This document shows positions 54,930-63,885 of a stretch of 64,000 nt of DNA, piece after piece. Each line of letters opens with the position of its first letter. Within the stretch, counting starts at the first letter, position 1. The notes under the pieces are model-generated. The model ran no database searches, was not told the DNA's origin, and saw only the letters and a list, made by a program, of their open reading frames with translations. The position numbers and the translations under genes were made by a program. The DNA comes from JBBQUN01 sp963717115. GTDB lineage: Bacteria > Actinomycetota > Acidimicrobiia > Acidimicrobiales > SZUA-35. The DNA lies in contig CAVQVO010000017.1 in assembly GCA_963717115.1 (NCBI GenBank), positions 124,001 through 188,000 on the forward strand, in the 5' to 3' direction.

Positions 54930-55777
54930 TTCGAGGCCCCGGCGATCACGAGCTCGCACGGACCGACGAAGCCCTCGTCGGTGTCGTACCGACCGAGCTC
55001 ACGCTCGATCTCGTCCCACACCGAGTCCTGGTCATGCGGGTGCATCGCCCCCAGCATCTGGTGGAGCGCTCCGAACGATTCCCGCTCGAAGCGGACGCAC
55101 TCGGCGGCCGACGGGAGGCGGACCGGGGCGTCGACGACCTCGACGACGACGTCATGGAACCCGGCGGCGGTGAGGTCACGCTCGAGTACGGCCGGGTCGG
55201 CAAGGCTGAACGGACCGGGCTGGCCGGGCTGGGGAGCGGGCAGCTGAGCCCGGTCCCGGATGATCGAAACGGGAAGCGAGAAGAAGCCGTTCGTCGCGGC
55301 CGTGGAGTAGGTCACGGTGCCGAACCGGCCACCGTCGCACAGCGCACGGTGGATCCCGGTCAGGGCCGCATGGCGGTCCGGGAAATAGATGAGACCGACC
55401 CGCGAGATGGCGGCGTCGAAGGCCCCTGCGGGGAGTTCGTGGAGACGCTCCCCATCGAGCTCTCGGGTCGTGACGTTGTCGAGTCCGGCGATCTTGGCCG
55501 CCCGCACCGCATGTTCGAGGATGGTCGGGGAGAGATCCGTGGCGAGCACCGAGCCCGCCCGACCGACACGGCGGCCGGCGGCGATGGTCTGGCCCCCGGC
55601 GCCGGCTGCCACGTCCAGGACCCGGCCCGACGGTCCCACGCCGGCGAGGTCGAGCATTCGTTCCGTCGCCGGGCCGAGCCAGGTCTCGAGGAGCGGTGCC
55701 CAGTGGTTCCAACCGGCGGCGTACTCCTCCCACTGCCCTCGGGTCGTCGTCTTGTAGTGCGCGGCATCGAAGCTCAT
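54926..55777 (-). CDS. class I SAM-dependent methyltransferase
   Basis: A 283-residue methyltransferase with the SAM-binding glycine motif LDVAAGAGGQTIAAG, the acidic ATDLSP loop and DAAISRVGLIYFPD. It resembles UbiE-like small-molecule methyltransferases. The ATG at 55777 gives normal length. Farther upstream the same frame only mirrors the regulator gene. It is divergent from the large ATPase at 55883, sharing a 105-base intergenic region. Confidence 0.88.
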   Translation of the reverse strand: MSFDAAHYKTTTRGQWEEYAAGWNHWAPLLETWLGPATERMLDLAGVGPSGRVLDVAAGAGGQTIAAGRRVGRAGSVLATDLSPTILEHAVRAAKIAGLDNVTTRELDGERLHELPAGAFDAAISRVGLIYFPDRHAALTGIHRALCDGGRFGTVTYSTAATNGFFSLPVSIIRDRAQLPAPQPGQPGPFSLADPAVLERDLTAAGFHDVVVEVVDAPVRLPSAAECVRFERESFGALHQMLGAMHPHDQDSVWDEIERELGRYDTDEGFVGPCELVIAGASK

Positions 55778-55882
55778 CAGCTCGTCCTTTCGGGATTGTG
55801 TGTCATCCTTGAGGCGCCAGATGTCGCCGTTTCCCGCCAGATTCGATCTGGCGATTCGGGCGATGTCGTCAGAAGGGAACCC

Positions 55883-58800
55883 GTGAGCCCCCCGCTCGAG
55901 ATCGCGATCGTCGGTCGAGCAGAGCCGCTGGGTCGCGTGCGGGAGGCCCTCGCCGCATCGGCGCAGGGACGTCGATCGTCGGTCCTCGTGAGTGGCGAGG
56001 CCGGGATGGGGAAGACCTCGCTGATCGAGGCGGCGATCGACGACGTTCGTGGGGATCACCCGGTCGTCGGGTGGGGCACGTGCTGGCACGGTGAGGGAGC
56101 TCCGGGGTTCTGGCCCTGGATCCAGGCGTTCGGCGACCTCACTCGGCTCGTCGGGCCCGAGGCCCTGTCTGCGGCCGGCACCGACCGCGAGCTGCTCTCG
56201 GTCCTGGTGCGCGACCTCGAATCGTCGACCGGCTCGAACGGTCATCCCGAACGCGACCGCCTCCTGTTGCTCGATGCCGCAGTTCGCTGGATGGAGGCCC
56301 TGGCCGCAGAACGGCTCGTCGTGATCGTGCTCGACGATCTCCAGTGGGCCGATGCCTCGACGCTCGACCTCCTCGACCACGTGATCGCTGCGCCGGTGTC
56401 GGCGCGGTTGCTCGTGGTGGGCGCATACCGTCACGACGAACTCGATGACGACCGGCGGGCGCGGTTGGCCCGAATCGCGTCACACGCCGACCACGTCCAT
56501 CTGGAAGGGCTCTCCGTCGACGCCGTCGAAGCACTCGTGACGCGGGTCTGCGACGCCCCGACGGCCGGTGCGCATGCCGGCGAACTGCACCGGCGCACGG
56601 GTGGTCATCCCCTCTTCGTGAGCGAGCTCGCCCGATTGCCCGAATTCGGAGCCGGCGGCCCGCTTCCCACCGTCGTGACCGGCGCCGTCGCCCGCCGACT
56701 CGAACTGCTTCCCGTCGAGAGCCGCACCGTGCTCGACGCAGCAAGCGTGCTGGGCAATCGGCTGCTGCCCGACGTCTTGGCCGCCGCGGCGATGGACGGG
56801 TCGTCACCGGCCGACATCGTCTCGGGCCTCGCACCGGCCGTCGCCGCCGGGCTCGTCACGTCCTCGTCCCGCGACGGGTTCTGGTTCACCCACGACCTCT
56901 TCCGCGAGACGCTCTATCGGGCCCTCGACGCAACGCTCCGGGCCGATCTGCACGGACGAATCGGCGATGCCCTCGAGGATCGTCGTCGGCGTGGTGGGCA
57001 TGTCGATCCCGGCGATCTGGCCTACCACTTCGCTCGAGCCGTCCCGACCCGGGAGGCGGATCAGGCTTTCCATTGGGCTCGTGAGGCCGCGCTCGACGAG
57101 CGCCGGCGCCTCGCCTTCACCGAAGCGGCCGGTCATCTCCGCCGAGCCCGCGACGCCGCGCTCGATGCCGGGCGAACCATCGAACCCGAGCTCCTCATCT
57201 CGGTCCTGATGCTCGAAGCCGACGCCGAGGCGCGGTCGGGAGACCCGGACTCGGCGCGGCGGCTGCTGCGCGATGCGGCCAATGTGGCCACCGACGCCGT
57301 GCAGCTGGCCGACGTGGCGCTCGCGGTCCAACGCCTCGGGGCCAAGTTCGCAACTCGACGCAACGAGACCATCGAGCAGCTCGACGCCGCACGCCGGGCC
57401 ATCGCCGGCGTCGACCTGGGCCGAGAGGCCCGGTTGACCGCGGCCCTGGCCCGGGAGCTCCAGCACTCGGTGGCCGAGGATCGGTCCCGCGCGGGAACGC
57501 TCAGCGAACGGGCCCTGGCGCTCGGCCGTGAATCGAACGACGACGAGACCCTGATCGACTGCCTGCTGGCCCGCCACGACGCCCTGTGGACGCCGGGTAC
57601 CGGTGCCGAGCGGGCGGTGCTGGGTCGCGAGATCGCCGCTGTCGGGGGCCGGGTCGGCCAGACCGATCGACTCGCCGAGGGGCTGATCCTCGAGGCCAAC
57701 GGGCTCCTCGAGTCCGGGTCAGCAGCGTTTCGGCCAGTGCTCGATCGCTGGTTCGGTCTGCTCGAGTCGCGCGACGAGCCGCGGGACCGCTACCTCGTCC
57801 GGACCCGACGCGCCGCCCTGGCGCTGCTCGAGGGCGATGCCGATCGAGCCGAGAAGCTCATGAACGAGGCCGTGGGGATCGGCGAACGGATCCACGAGCC
57901 CGACACCGGCAACGTGGCGATGTCGCAGCGGGTCGCCCTCGCCCGGACCCGCAACGAGCCCGACGAGTTCCGATCGCTGGCCGTCGACGCGGTCGAGTGG
58001 TGGACCGGAGCGCCGGTGCTGGCCCATGCGGTCGCCGCCGGGGCGTATGCGTCGGCCGGTGATCTCGACAAGGCGGCTCGAGAGGTGGCGATGGTCTCGG
58101 ACTCGGGTGGCTGGCAGGGCGAGAACTCCTATCTCCGGTCGGTCCTCGTCGCCCACCTGGCCGACGCCGCCACGGCCCTCGAGGACCTCGATCTGTGTCG
58201 CGGACTCCTGAGCGAGGTCGAAGCCCTCGTCGGGAGCTGCGGCGTCAATGGTGCCGTCGTCGCCTTTGCCGGTCCGTTTGCGTACACCGCCGGCATCCTG
58301 GCCGCCGCCCTTGGCGACTCCGAGACCGCGCTCGCGATGATCCGGCGTTCCATCGCCATCTCCCACCACCTGGGTGCGGCCGTCTGGGTCGCGCAGGGTG
58401 AGGCGGCCGAGCGATCCATCGGCGCGCTGCACCGAGTCGTCCCGGAAGCGGGAGTCGACGATCTCGCCTCGCTGGTCAGAGACGGCAACGTCTGGACCGT
58501 GGCCTGGCGATCCGAGCGGGGGAGCCTCGGCCATGTCAAGGGCCTGGCCGATCTCGCCACCCTGGTCCGGCGTCCGGGGGTCGAGGTCGCCGCGCTCCAA
58601 CTCGCCGGCGGCGCGTCCGCTGCCGTCGGACGCAGCGACGAGCTCTCCGACCATCGGGCGCTCGCTGCCTACCGCTCCCACCTCGATGATCTGGCCAGCG
58701 AGATCGACCGAGCGACCGAAGACGCCGACGTCGGCCGGCTCGAACGTCTCGAGCTGGAGCGAGAGGACGTCCTGGCGGAGATCCGTCGGGTGACCGGTCT

Positions 58801-59011
58801 CGGCGGCCGTCTGCGGACGAACGCCAACGACCCCGCCGAACGGGCACGAAAAGCGGTGACCGCCCGCCTGCGAGACGCCATCCGTCGAATCGACGACGTC
58901 GCCCCTGGGCTCGCGGCCCACCTCGATCGTTCCATCCGGACCGGGTTGCGGTGCTCCTACGCCCCGTCCGACGACGAGGCGGCCGTCCGGTGGGACGTGC
59001 GAGAGCCCTGA
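55883..59011 (+). CDS. STAND-type AAA ATPase regulator with novel C-terminal domain
   Basis: A 1042-residue protein. Residues about 12-300 are a STAND/AAA ATPase module (P-loop GEAGMGKTS near 38-45; Walker B VIVLDDLQWAD near 150), about 320-850 are TPR-like helices, and about 855-1042 form a C-terminal domain shared with the protein at 60254 (GHVKGLADLATLVRRPG; GLGGRLR; ERARKAVT; LDRSIRTGLRCSY). The usual LuxR helix-turn-helix is absent. The GTG start follows AGAAGGGAA. It is divergent from the methyltransferase-nitrilase operon and may regulate it. Confidence 0.8.
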   Translation: MSPPLEIAIVGRAEPLGRVREALAASAQGRRSSVLVSGEAGMGKTSLIEAAIDDVRGDHPVVGWGTCWHGEGAPGFWPWIQAFGDLTRLVGPEALSAAGTDRELLSVLVRDLESSTGSNGHPERDRLLLLDAAVRWMEALAAERLVVIVLDDLQWADASTLDLLDHVIAAPVSARLLVVGAYRHDELDDDRRARLARIASHADHVHLEGLSVDAVEALVTRVCDAPTAGAHAGELHRRTGGHPLFVSELARLPEFGAGGPLPTVVTGAVARRLELLPVESRTVLDAASVLGNRLLPDVLAAAAMDGSSPADIVSGLAPAVAAGLVTSSSRDGFWFTHDLFRETLYRALDATLRADLHGRIGDALEDRRRRGGHVDPGDLAYHFARAVPTREADQAFHWAREAALDERRRLAFTEAAGHLRRARDAALDAGRTIEPELLISVLMLEADAEARSGDPDSARRLLRDAANVATDAVQLADVALAVQRLGAKFATRRNETIEQLDAARRAIAGVDLGREARLTAALARELQHSVAEDRSRAGTLSERALALGRESNDDETLIDCLLARHDALWTPGTGAERAVLGREIAAVGGRVGQTDRLAEGLILEANGLLESGSAAFRPVLDRWFGLLESRDEPRDRYLVRTRRAALALLEGDADRAEKLMNEAVGIGERIHEPDTGNVAMSQRVALARTRNEPDEFRSLAVDAVEWWTGAPVLAHAVAAGAYASAGDLDKAAREVAMVSDSGGWQGENSYLRSVLVAHLADAATALEDLDLCRGLLSEVEALVGSCGVNGAVVAFAGPFAYTAGILAAALGDSETALAMIRRSIAISHHLGAAVWVAQGEAAERSIGALHRVVPEAGVDDLASLVRDGNVWTVAWRSERGSLGHVKGLADLATLVRRPGVEVAALQLAGGASAAVGRSDELSDHRALAAYRSHLDDLASEIDRATEDADVGRLERLELEREDVLAEIRRVTGLGGRLRTNANDPAERARKAVTARLRDAIRRIDDVAPGLAAHLDRSIRTGLRCSYAPSDDEAAVRWDVREP

Positions 59012-59079
59012 CCCGGCCGAGCGCAGTCGGCGTCGCCGTCGGGTCGGGGAACGCCCCAGCCGGCCCGGGTACCCCGGGA

Positions 59080-59469
59080 TCAGCTCTGTCCCATCTTGGC
59101 GAGCATGTGATCCAGGACGAGCGTGTGTTCCTCCTGGGGACTGAACAGGATCACCTCGGTGTCGTCGGTGACGCGAACGCTGTGGCCGGGAGGCCAGTAG
59201 AACACGTCGCCACCGACGCAGGTCTCGGCGGAGCCATCGGTGTAGTCGACGACGACACCGCCGGAGATGAGGTAGCCCCAATGCGGCGCCTGGCAGGCGT
59301 CGTGATCGAGGCCCTGGAGGAGCGGGGCGATGTCGGTGCCGGCGCCGAGCGAGAAGTACTCGCCGCTGATCGCTCCGAAACCGGTGGCGTCGCCGAAGTC
59401 GGTGCGTTGCCGGGCGATCGCGCCGGGAACGTCGAACTTGACGGGGATGTCTTCTTTGGTCAGTCGCAT
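59080..59469 (-). CDS. cupin-domain protein
   Basis: A 129-residue single-cupin protein with the metal-type His in QAPHWGYLISGGVVVDY and a second motif VFYWPPGHSVRV. No catalytic partner domain is present. It is convergent with the STAND regulator, 68 bases away. A (GGTT)n repeat lies in its upstream leader. Confidence 0.78.
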   Translation of the reverse strand: MRLTKEDIPVKFDVPGAIARQRTDFGDATGFGAISGEYFSLGAGTDIAPLLQGLDHDACQAPHWGYLISGGVVVDYTDGSAETCVGGDVFYWPPGHSVRVTDDTEVILFSPQEEHTLVLDHMLAKMGQS

Positions 59470-59493
59470 GATGTCATCGCTTTCTGGGTTGAT

Positions 59494-59512
59494 GGTTGGT
59501 TGGTTGGTTGGT
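59494..59512 (+). repeat. GGTT tetranucleotide repeat, 4.75 copies
   Basis: GGTT repeats run from 59494 to 59512; on the minus strand they read AACC and lie 25 bases upstream of the cupin ATG. Simple repeats at this distance can change promoter or leader spacing by slippage. It is the only short tandem repeat I noticed in the window. Confidence 0.75.
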
Positions 59513-59580
59513 GAAGGTGGGACGGTGGGTGGCTGTCCGGTCGAGCAGGACGATCGAACGGGGCCGGGGTCGGCGCGCGG

Positions 59581-60144
59581 TCAGAGTGTCCGGCCACTGA
59601 AGGCCACGAGCGCCTGGAGCGGAGTCGCCCCGTCCGGGACGACCGTTGCCGGCGCAAACGTGTCGCCGATCCGCATGTCCGGACCGATCGTCTCCCGGGC
59701 AAAGGCGTCCACGGCGGCCACGACCTCGGCCGGCGGGTCGTACGCCTGACCGGTGGACGATGCGATGTCGTAGCCGTGAACGAGCCCGTCGAAGGCGACG
59801 TACCGGGCGAAGACCGAACCCGGGACGTAGCCGAACGGCGCCGTGATCGTTCGCTCCAGTGCCCCGGGGCTGTTCACCGCGTCGAGGAGGCTGGTCATCG
59901 CGTGTCGAAAGGCCGCTGCGGGCACCCCGTCCGGGTCGTCGGAGGGTGGAGGGCCTCCGGCGGCTGCCGGCTCGCCACGGAAGGCCGGCACGAAGCTCGT
60001 TGCTCCACCCATCATGTGCTCGAGGACGCCTCGCACGTCGAAGGCCGAACATGGTGTCGGGCGGTCGAGGTCGGCTGGTTCGAGCCGATCGACCAGGGCG
60101 GTGAGAGCCGGGATGATGACGGCGAGTTGGTCGGTGGGTTCCAT
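59581..60144 (-). CDS. TIGR03086/DinB-like metal-binding protein
   Basis: A 187-residue protein of the MDMPI-related family, with RLEPADLDRPTPCSAFDVRG, the His-containing VLEHMMGGA and DGLVHGYDIA blocks. The family is thought to use mycothiol. The ATG at 60144 follows AAAGGCAG. It is divergent from the TPR regulator at 60254, so both may use the 110 bases between them. Confidence 0.82.
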   Translation of the reverse strand: MEPTDQLAVIIPALTALVDRLEPADLDRPTPCSAFDVRGVLEHMMGGATSFVPAFRGEPAAAGGPPPSDDPDGVPAAAFRHAMTSLLDAVNSPGALERTITAPFGYVPGSVFARYVAFDGLVHGYDIASSTGQAYDPPAEVVAAVDAFARETIGPDMRIGDTFAPATVVPDGATPLQALVAFSGRTL

Positions 60145-60253
60145 GGGACTGCCTTTCGTCGGGTTCTGACCGAGGGGCGCGACAATCGGTGTCACACTGG
60201 GACAATGAACGCTGGGCCCCGATTTCGCGCCGTTCCCGGCTCGGCCGCGGGCG

Positions 60254-62353
60254 GTGGTCCCGATGCCTGACCCGGTCGCCGCGCTCGAACCCCTGCAGTC
60301 GGTGATCGACGCCGTCGGCGTTGCCGAGTGGGACACGGCCCTGCGCCTGCTCGACGCCCATCCGGCAGCGACGACCGCAGCCGGGCTGGAACTCCGGGCC
60401 CGGGCGGCCTACGGCGCCGGCGATCCCGAGGGATCGGTCTCGGCGTGGGAGGCGCTCTACGCGCTCCATCTCGCGAACGACGACCGGGTCGGGGCCGCCC
60501 GCGCCGCCGCCATGGTCGCCATGTACCTGATGATCGACACCGGTCTGATGTCACCGATCCGGGGCTGGCTCCGACGGGCCGAGCGGCTCGTCGCCGACGA
60601 AGGCGAGACGCCGGTGCACGCCGTGGTCGCCATGGTCCGAACCTACGAACGGCTGTGGTGTGGCGACATGGAGGGGGCCGGCGTCGACGCCGTCCGTTCG
60701 ATCGAGCTCGGCCATCGGCACGGGGTCGCTGCGTCGGTCCTCGTCGGAACCGTGGCATTCGCACGCCTGCGCATCTTTCGGGGCGAGATCGGCGAGGGGC
60801 TCGAGATGCTCGACGACGTCGCGCTGACCCTGGCGACGGGCGAGGTCGACGACATGACCTCGGGCATGGCCTACTGCGAACTGATCTGCGCCGTCCAGGG
60901 TCTGCACATGTACGAACGGGCCGGGGAATGGACCCGGGCCATGGAGCATTGGGGGCACATCTCGGCGTTCGGCGGTTTCGGCGGACGGTGCCGGGTGCAT
61001 CGCGCCGAACTGCTTCGCCTCTCCGGGCCCTGTGATCTGGCCGAGGCGGCGGCCCTCGAGGCCTGTGAGGAGCTCCGGCCCTGGATGCGTCGGGAGTTCG
61101 GTTGGCCGCTCACCGAGCTCGGCACCATCCGCCTCCGAAAGGGTGATCTGGCCGGAGCGGAAGAGGCCTTTCTCGCCGCCCACGAGAATTGCTGGACACC
61201 CCAACCCGGGTTGGCCCTGCTGCGACTGGCCCAGGGCGATCTCGATGCCGCCGCCGCCTCGATCGAGGACGCGCTCGTCAACCCGTTCGACGTGCCCTCG
61301 AAGGAGCGGCCGCCGCACGGTGGACTGCGCCGGGCGCCCCTGCTCGACGCACAGGTCGAGATCGCCGTGGCTGCCGGCGACGTCGAGACGGCCCGTCGGG
61401 CCGCCGACGAGTTGCAGACGATTGCCGACATGTTCGAGAGCCGGGCGCTGTCGGCCAGCGCCGCCTTGGCCCAGGCCCGTGCGGCCCTGGCCGAGGACGA
61501 TCCGGCAGCGGCGATCCACGAAGGTGATCGTGCGCTGGCGGCGTGGATCGAGGTCGGGGCACCGTTCGAGGCGGCCGTCGTTCGGATGACCCTCGGTCAG
61601 GCCCGTGCGCGCTGCGGCAACGACGAGGGTGCACGCATGGAGTGGCAGGCGGCGAGGCGGGGCTTCGAGTCGTTCGGCGCAGCCCTGTGGGCCGAACGGG
61701 CCGCTGCGGCGGCCGCAGGTTCGGCCCCGGGTGGGCGGTCGACCCCGCCTCGCCGCCACAGCACCTTTCGGTGCGACGGCGACACGCGCACGGTCACCTT
61801 CGACGGGGTCACGGTGCTGATCCACGACCTGAAGGGCTTCCGCTACCTCGAACGCCTCCTGGCCGAACCCAACCGCGAGTTCCATGCCCTCGACCTGATC
61901 GCCGTCGAGCGGGGATCGTTGCCGACCATCACCCGATCGAGCGATTCCCGCTCGGCCGACGATGCGGACCCTCGGCACGAAGGCGGTCATGCCGGCCCGC
62001 TGCTCGACGATCAGGCCCGCCGGGCCTACCAACGGCGCCTGGTCGACATCGACGAAGACATCGAGGACGCCACGGCGATGAACGACGTCGGTCGGTTGGC
62101 GCTGGCCCAGGCCGACCGGGACTACCTGGTCCAGGAGTTGGCCCGGGCCGTCGGTCTCGGCGGCCGATCGCGCTTCGCCGGGGCGACCTCGGAGCGGGCC
62201 CGAACCAGCGTCACCCGTTCCCTGCGCTACGCCATCTCGCGCATCGCCGAGCACCACCCGGCGCTGGCGGACCACCTCCGGCGGACGGTGTCGACCGGCA
62301 CCTATTGCGTCTATCAGCCCGACCCGCAGGCGCCGGTCGACTGGTCGGTCTGA
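60254..62353 (+). CDS. TPR protein with the same C-terminal domain as the STAND regulator
   Basis: A 699-residue protein without an ATPase domain. Residues 1 to about 480 are tetratricopeptide-like helices. Residues about 500-699 are the shared domain: a beta/helical part (FRCDGDTRTVTFDGVTVLI; DLKGFRYLERLLAEPNREF) and a helical part (GLGGRSR, ERARTSVTRSLRYAI, RRTVSTGTYCVYQPD). The start is GTG 60254 or ATG 60263. It could be a partner or paralogue of the 1042-residue ATPase three kilobases upstream. Confidence 0.75.
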   Translation: MVPMPDPVAALEPLQSVIDAVGVAEWDTALRLLDAHPAATTAAGLELRARAAYGAGDPEGSVSAWEALYALHLANDDRVGAARAAAMVAMYLMIDTGLMSPIRGWLRRAERLVADEGETPVHAVVAMVRTYERLWCGDMEGAGVDAVRSIELGHRHGVAASVLVGTVAFARLRIFRGEIGEGLEMLDDVALTLATGEVDDMTSGMAYCELICAVQGLHMYERAGEWTRAMEHWGHISAFGGFGGRCRVHRAELLRLSGPCDLAEAAALEACEELRPWMRREFGWPLTELGTIRLRKGDLAGAEEAFLAAHENCWTPQPGLALLRLAQGDLDAAAASIEDALVNPFDVPSKERPPHGGLRRAPLLDAQVEIAVAAGDVETARRAADELQTIADMFESRALSASAALAQARAALAEDDPAAAIHEGDRALAAWIEVGAPFEAAVVRMTLGQARARCGNDEGARMEWQAARRGFESFGAALWAERAAAAAAGSAPGGRSTPPRRHSTFRCDGDTRTVTFDGVTVLIHDLKGFRYLERLLAEPNREFHALDLIAVERGSLPTITRSSDSRSADDADPRHEGGHAGPLLDDQARRAYQRRLVDIDEDIEDATAMNDVGRLALAQADRDYLVQELARAVGLGGRSRFAGATSERARTSVTRSLRYAISRIAEHHPALADHLRRTVSTGTYCVYQPDPQAPVDWSV

Positions 62354-62378
62354 GCGCGCCGGATCGGCCCGAGCGTCC

Positions 62379-62603
62379 TCACCCCGGGGCGGAACCGAAG
62401 AGCCGCGACAGGGCGGCGACGGCGTCGTCGGGTCGACCTCGGAAGGCGATGTGCTGATCGGGTCGAACGAGGAGGCAGGTCTCGGCATCGAGCCCGAAGT
62501 CGTCGTCCCACACCGAGGCAGGGACGGCTCGCACCACCGACGGCACTGCAGGGCCGATGGCCGGGAAGCCGGTACCCGGCGCATCGCCAGCCCCAGCGAC
62601 CAT
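62379..62603 (-). pseudogene. C-terminal relic of FAD-dependent monooxygenase
   Basis: The segment DDFGLDAETCLLVRPDQHIAF matches the last part of class A flavin monooxygenases (PheA/TfdB/MhpA type), where YG-LDP-G-LLVRPD-H-AW is conserved. Nothing of the FAD-binding N-terminus is present and the upstream bases to the sigma gene do not form a convincing protein. It accounts for part of the 62354-62730 stretch, which otherwise holds no gene. Confidence 0.45.
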
Positions 62604-62730
62604 GCGGCGTTCCACCGCGAGCTGCTCTCGGCGTGCGACTCCTGGTGGCTGCTTCGGATGGCCACCCCTGCCGGCCGATCGTGCCGGACCGACCGCCGGT
62701 CGCCCACCGATCCTCCCAGTCGGTCGGCCC

Positions 62731-63435
62731 TCAGGACTCGAGCTCACCCCTGAGCTGCTCCAGGGCCTTTCGCAGGAGGCGTGAGATCTGCATCTGGCTG
62801 ACGCCCATCCGCTCGGCGATGTCGCTCTGGGAGAGTCCCCCGTAGAAGCGAAGCTCCACGATGGTCCGCTCGAGCTCGGACAGATTTCCCAGCAGGGCCG
62901 GCGCTGCGAGGCGCGCCTCGATGCGATCCATCTCGGTCACGGCGGCCACTTCGGCACGATCCGGCAGGTCGAGGGACTCGCTCCGGTACGCGGTCGAGGC
63001 CTCGATGGCCATGGTCACGTCGGCAACGTCCAACCCGAGCTCGGTGGCGACCTCCGCCGGGGTCGGCGAGCGGCCGAGGCGTTGGGTCAAGGTCCCACTG
63101 GCGTTCTGGACGGCGGTCGCGAGCTGTCGAAGTCGCCGGGGAACGTGCAGATCCCACGTCTTGTCACGGAAGTGCTGCTTCAGATCCCCTTCGATGGTTC
63201 GTGCCGCGAACGTCGAGAAACGAATTCCCCGCTCGGGATCGAAACGGTCGACGGCGCGAACCAGGCCAACGAGCGCAACCTGGTTCAGATCCTCGGCCGG
63301 GACCCCCCGGTCGCGATAGCGACCGGCGAAGGCGCGGGCAAGACCCTGGTTCGCCTCGACCAGCTCGTTGCGGAGCCGTTTGTCGCCGGTGCGAGCGAGC
63401 TCGACGAACCGAGGGTCGATTGCGTCATCGCTCAC
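62731..63435 (-). CDS. SigB/SigF-type alternative sigma factor
   Basis: A 234-residue sigma-70 factor of the general-stress type. Region 2 (EDLNQVALVGLVRAVDRFDP; FSTFAARTIEGDLKQHFRD), region 3 (VPRRLRQLATAVQNA) and region 4 (LSELERTIVELRFYGGLSQS, then DIAERMGVSQMQISRLLRK) are all present. GTG at 63435 matches the family start; the frame farther upstream only overlaps the anti-sigma gene. It overlaps that gene by 11 bases and ends the operon. Confidence 0.9.
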   Translation of the reverse strand: MSDDAIDPRFVELARTGDKRLRNELVEANQGLARAFAGRYRDRGVPAEDLNQVALVGLVRAVDRFDPERGIRFSTFAARTIEGDLKQHFRDKTWDLHVPRRLRQLATAVQNASGTLTQRLGRSPTPAEVATELGLDVADVTMAIEASTAYRSESLDLPDRAEVAAVTEMDRIEARLAAPALLGNLSELERTIVELRFYGGLSQSDIAERMGVSQMQISRLLRKALEQLRGELES

Positions 63436-63808
63436 GGCGTGTCTTCTCGAAGACGAAACGGGCCGCGTCTGCCGCGGCTTCGACGGAATGACGGTCGACC
63501 ACGGCGTCGAGGATCGTCGGGAGGAACTCTCCCGGGTCGATGGCGCCGACGACGGTCCACCGACGTTCGCCGGTGACGAGGAGACCGTCGTCGGTCCGAT
63601 CGAACCGGACGTCGAGCTGGTCGCCGGCCTCGGCAAGGGCGATCATCAGCGCCCCGAACTCTTCGATGGCGATCTTGAGGTCCTCGATCTCGTCGATGGT
63701 GAAGTCGTCGCCGGCGATGCCGGCGATGTTCAGGCGGAGGAGCTGGAGGAACTCGGTTCGAGCCGGTACGGAGACGGTGACGTGGTCGCGTTTCCTGGGT
63801 GAGGCCAT
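63425..63808 (-). CDS. anti-sigma regulatory factor (RsbW-like ATPase fold)
   Basis: A 127-residue protein directly before and overlapping the sigma gene, the usual RsbW-SigF order. The N-terminal half (VPARTEFLQLLRLNIAGIAG, IEDLKIAIEEFGALMIAL) matches the GHKL-fold anti-sigma helix, with the ATP-binding N-box Glu present. The typical glycine-rich G box is not obvious, so kinase activity is uncertain. It probably sequesters the sigma factor until an anti-anti-sigma factor releases it. No anti-anti-sigma gene is visible in the window. Confidence 0.75.
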   Translation of the reverse strand: MASPRKRDHVTVSVPARTEFLQLLRLNIAGIAGDDFTIDEIEDLKIAIEEFGALMIALAEAGDQLDVRFDRTDDGLLVTGERRWTVVGAIDPGEFLPTILDAVVDRHSVEAAADAARFVFEKTRRER

Positions 63809-63885
63809 GGTGCTCTCGCTTGCGTATGGGGTCGTTGCGACCCGCGTTCGTTTGACTTCGGTTTCGACGGGCAAGAATGATCCCG

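Noticed and set aside
59494..59512. CRISPR-like repeat
   Set aside because: A simple GGTT tandem run with no spacers and no cas genes.
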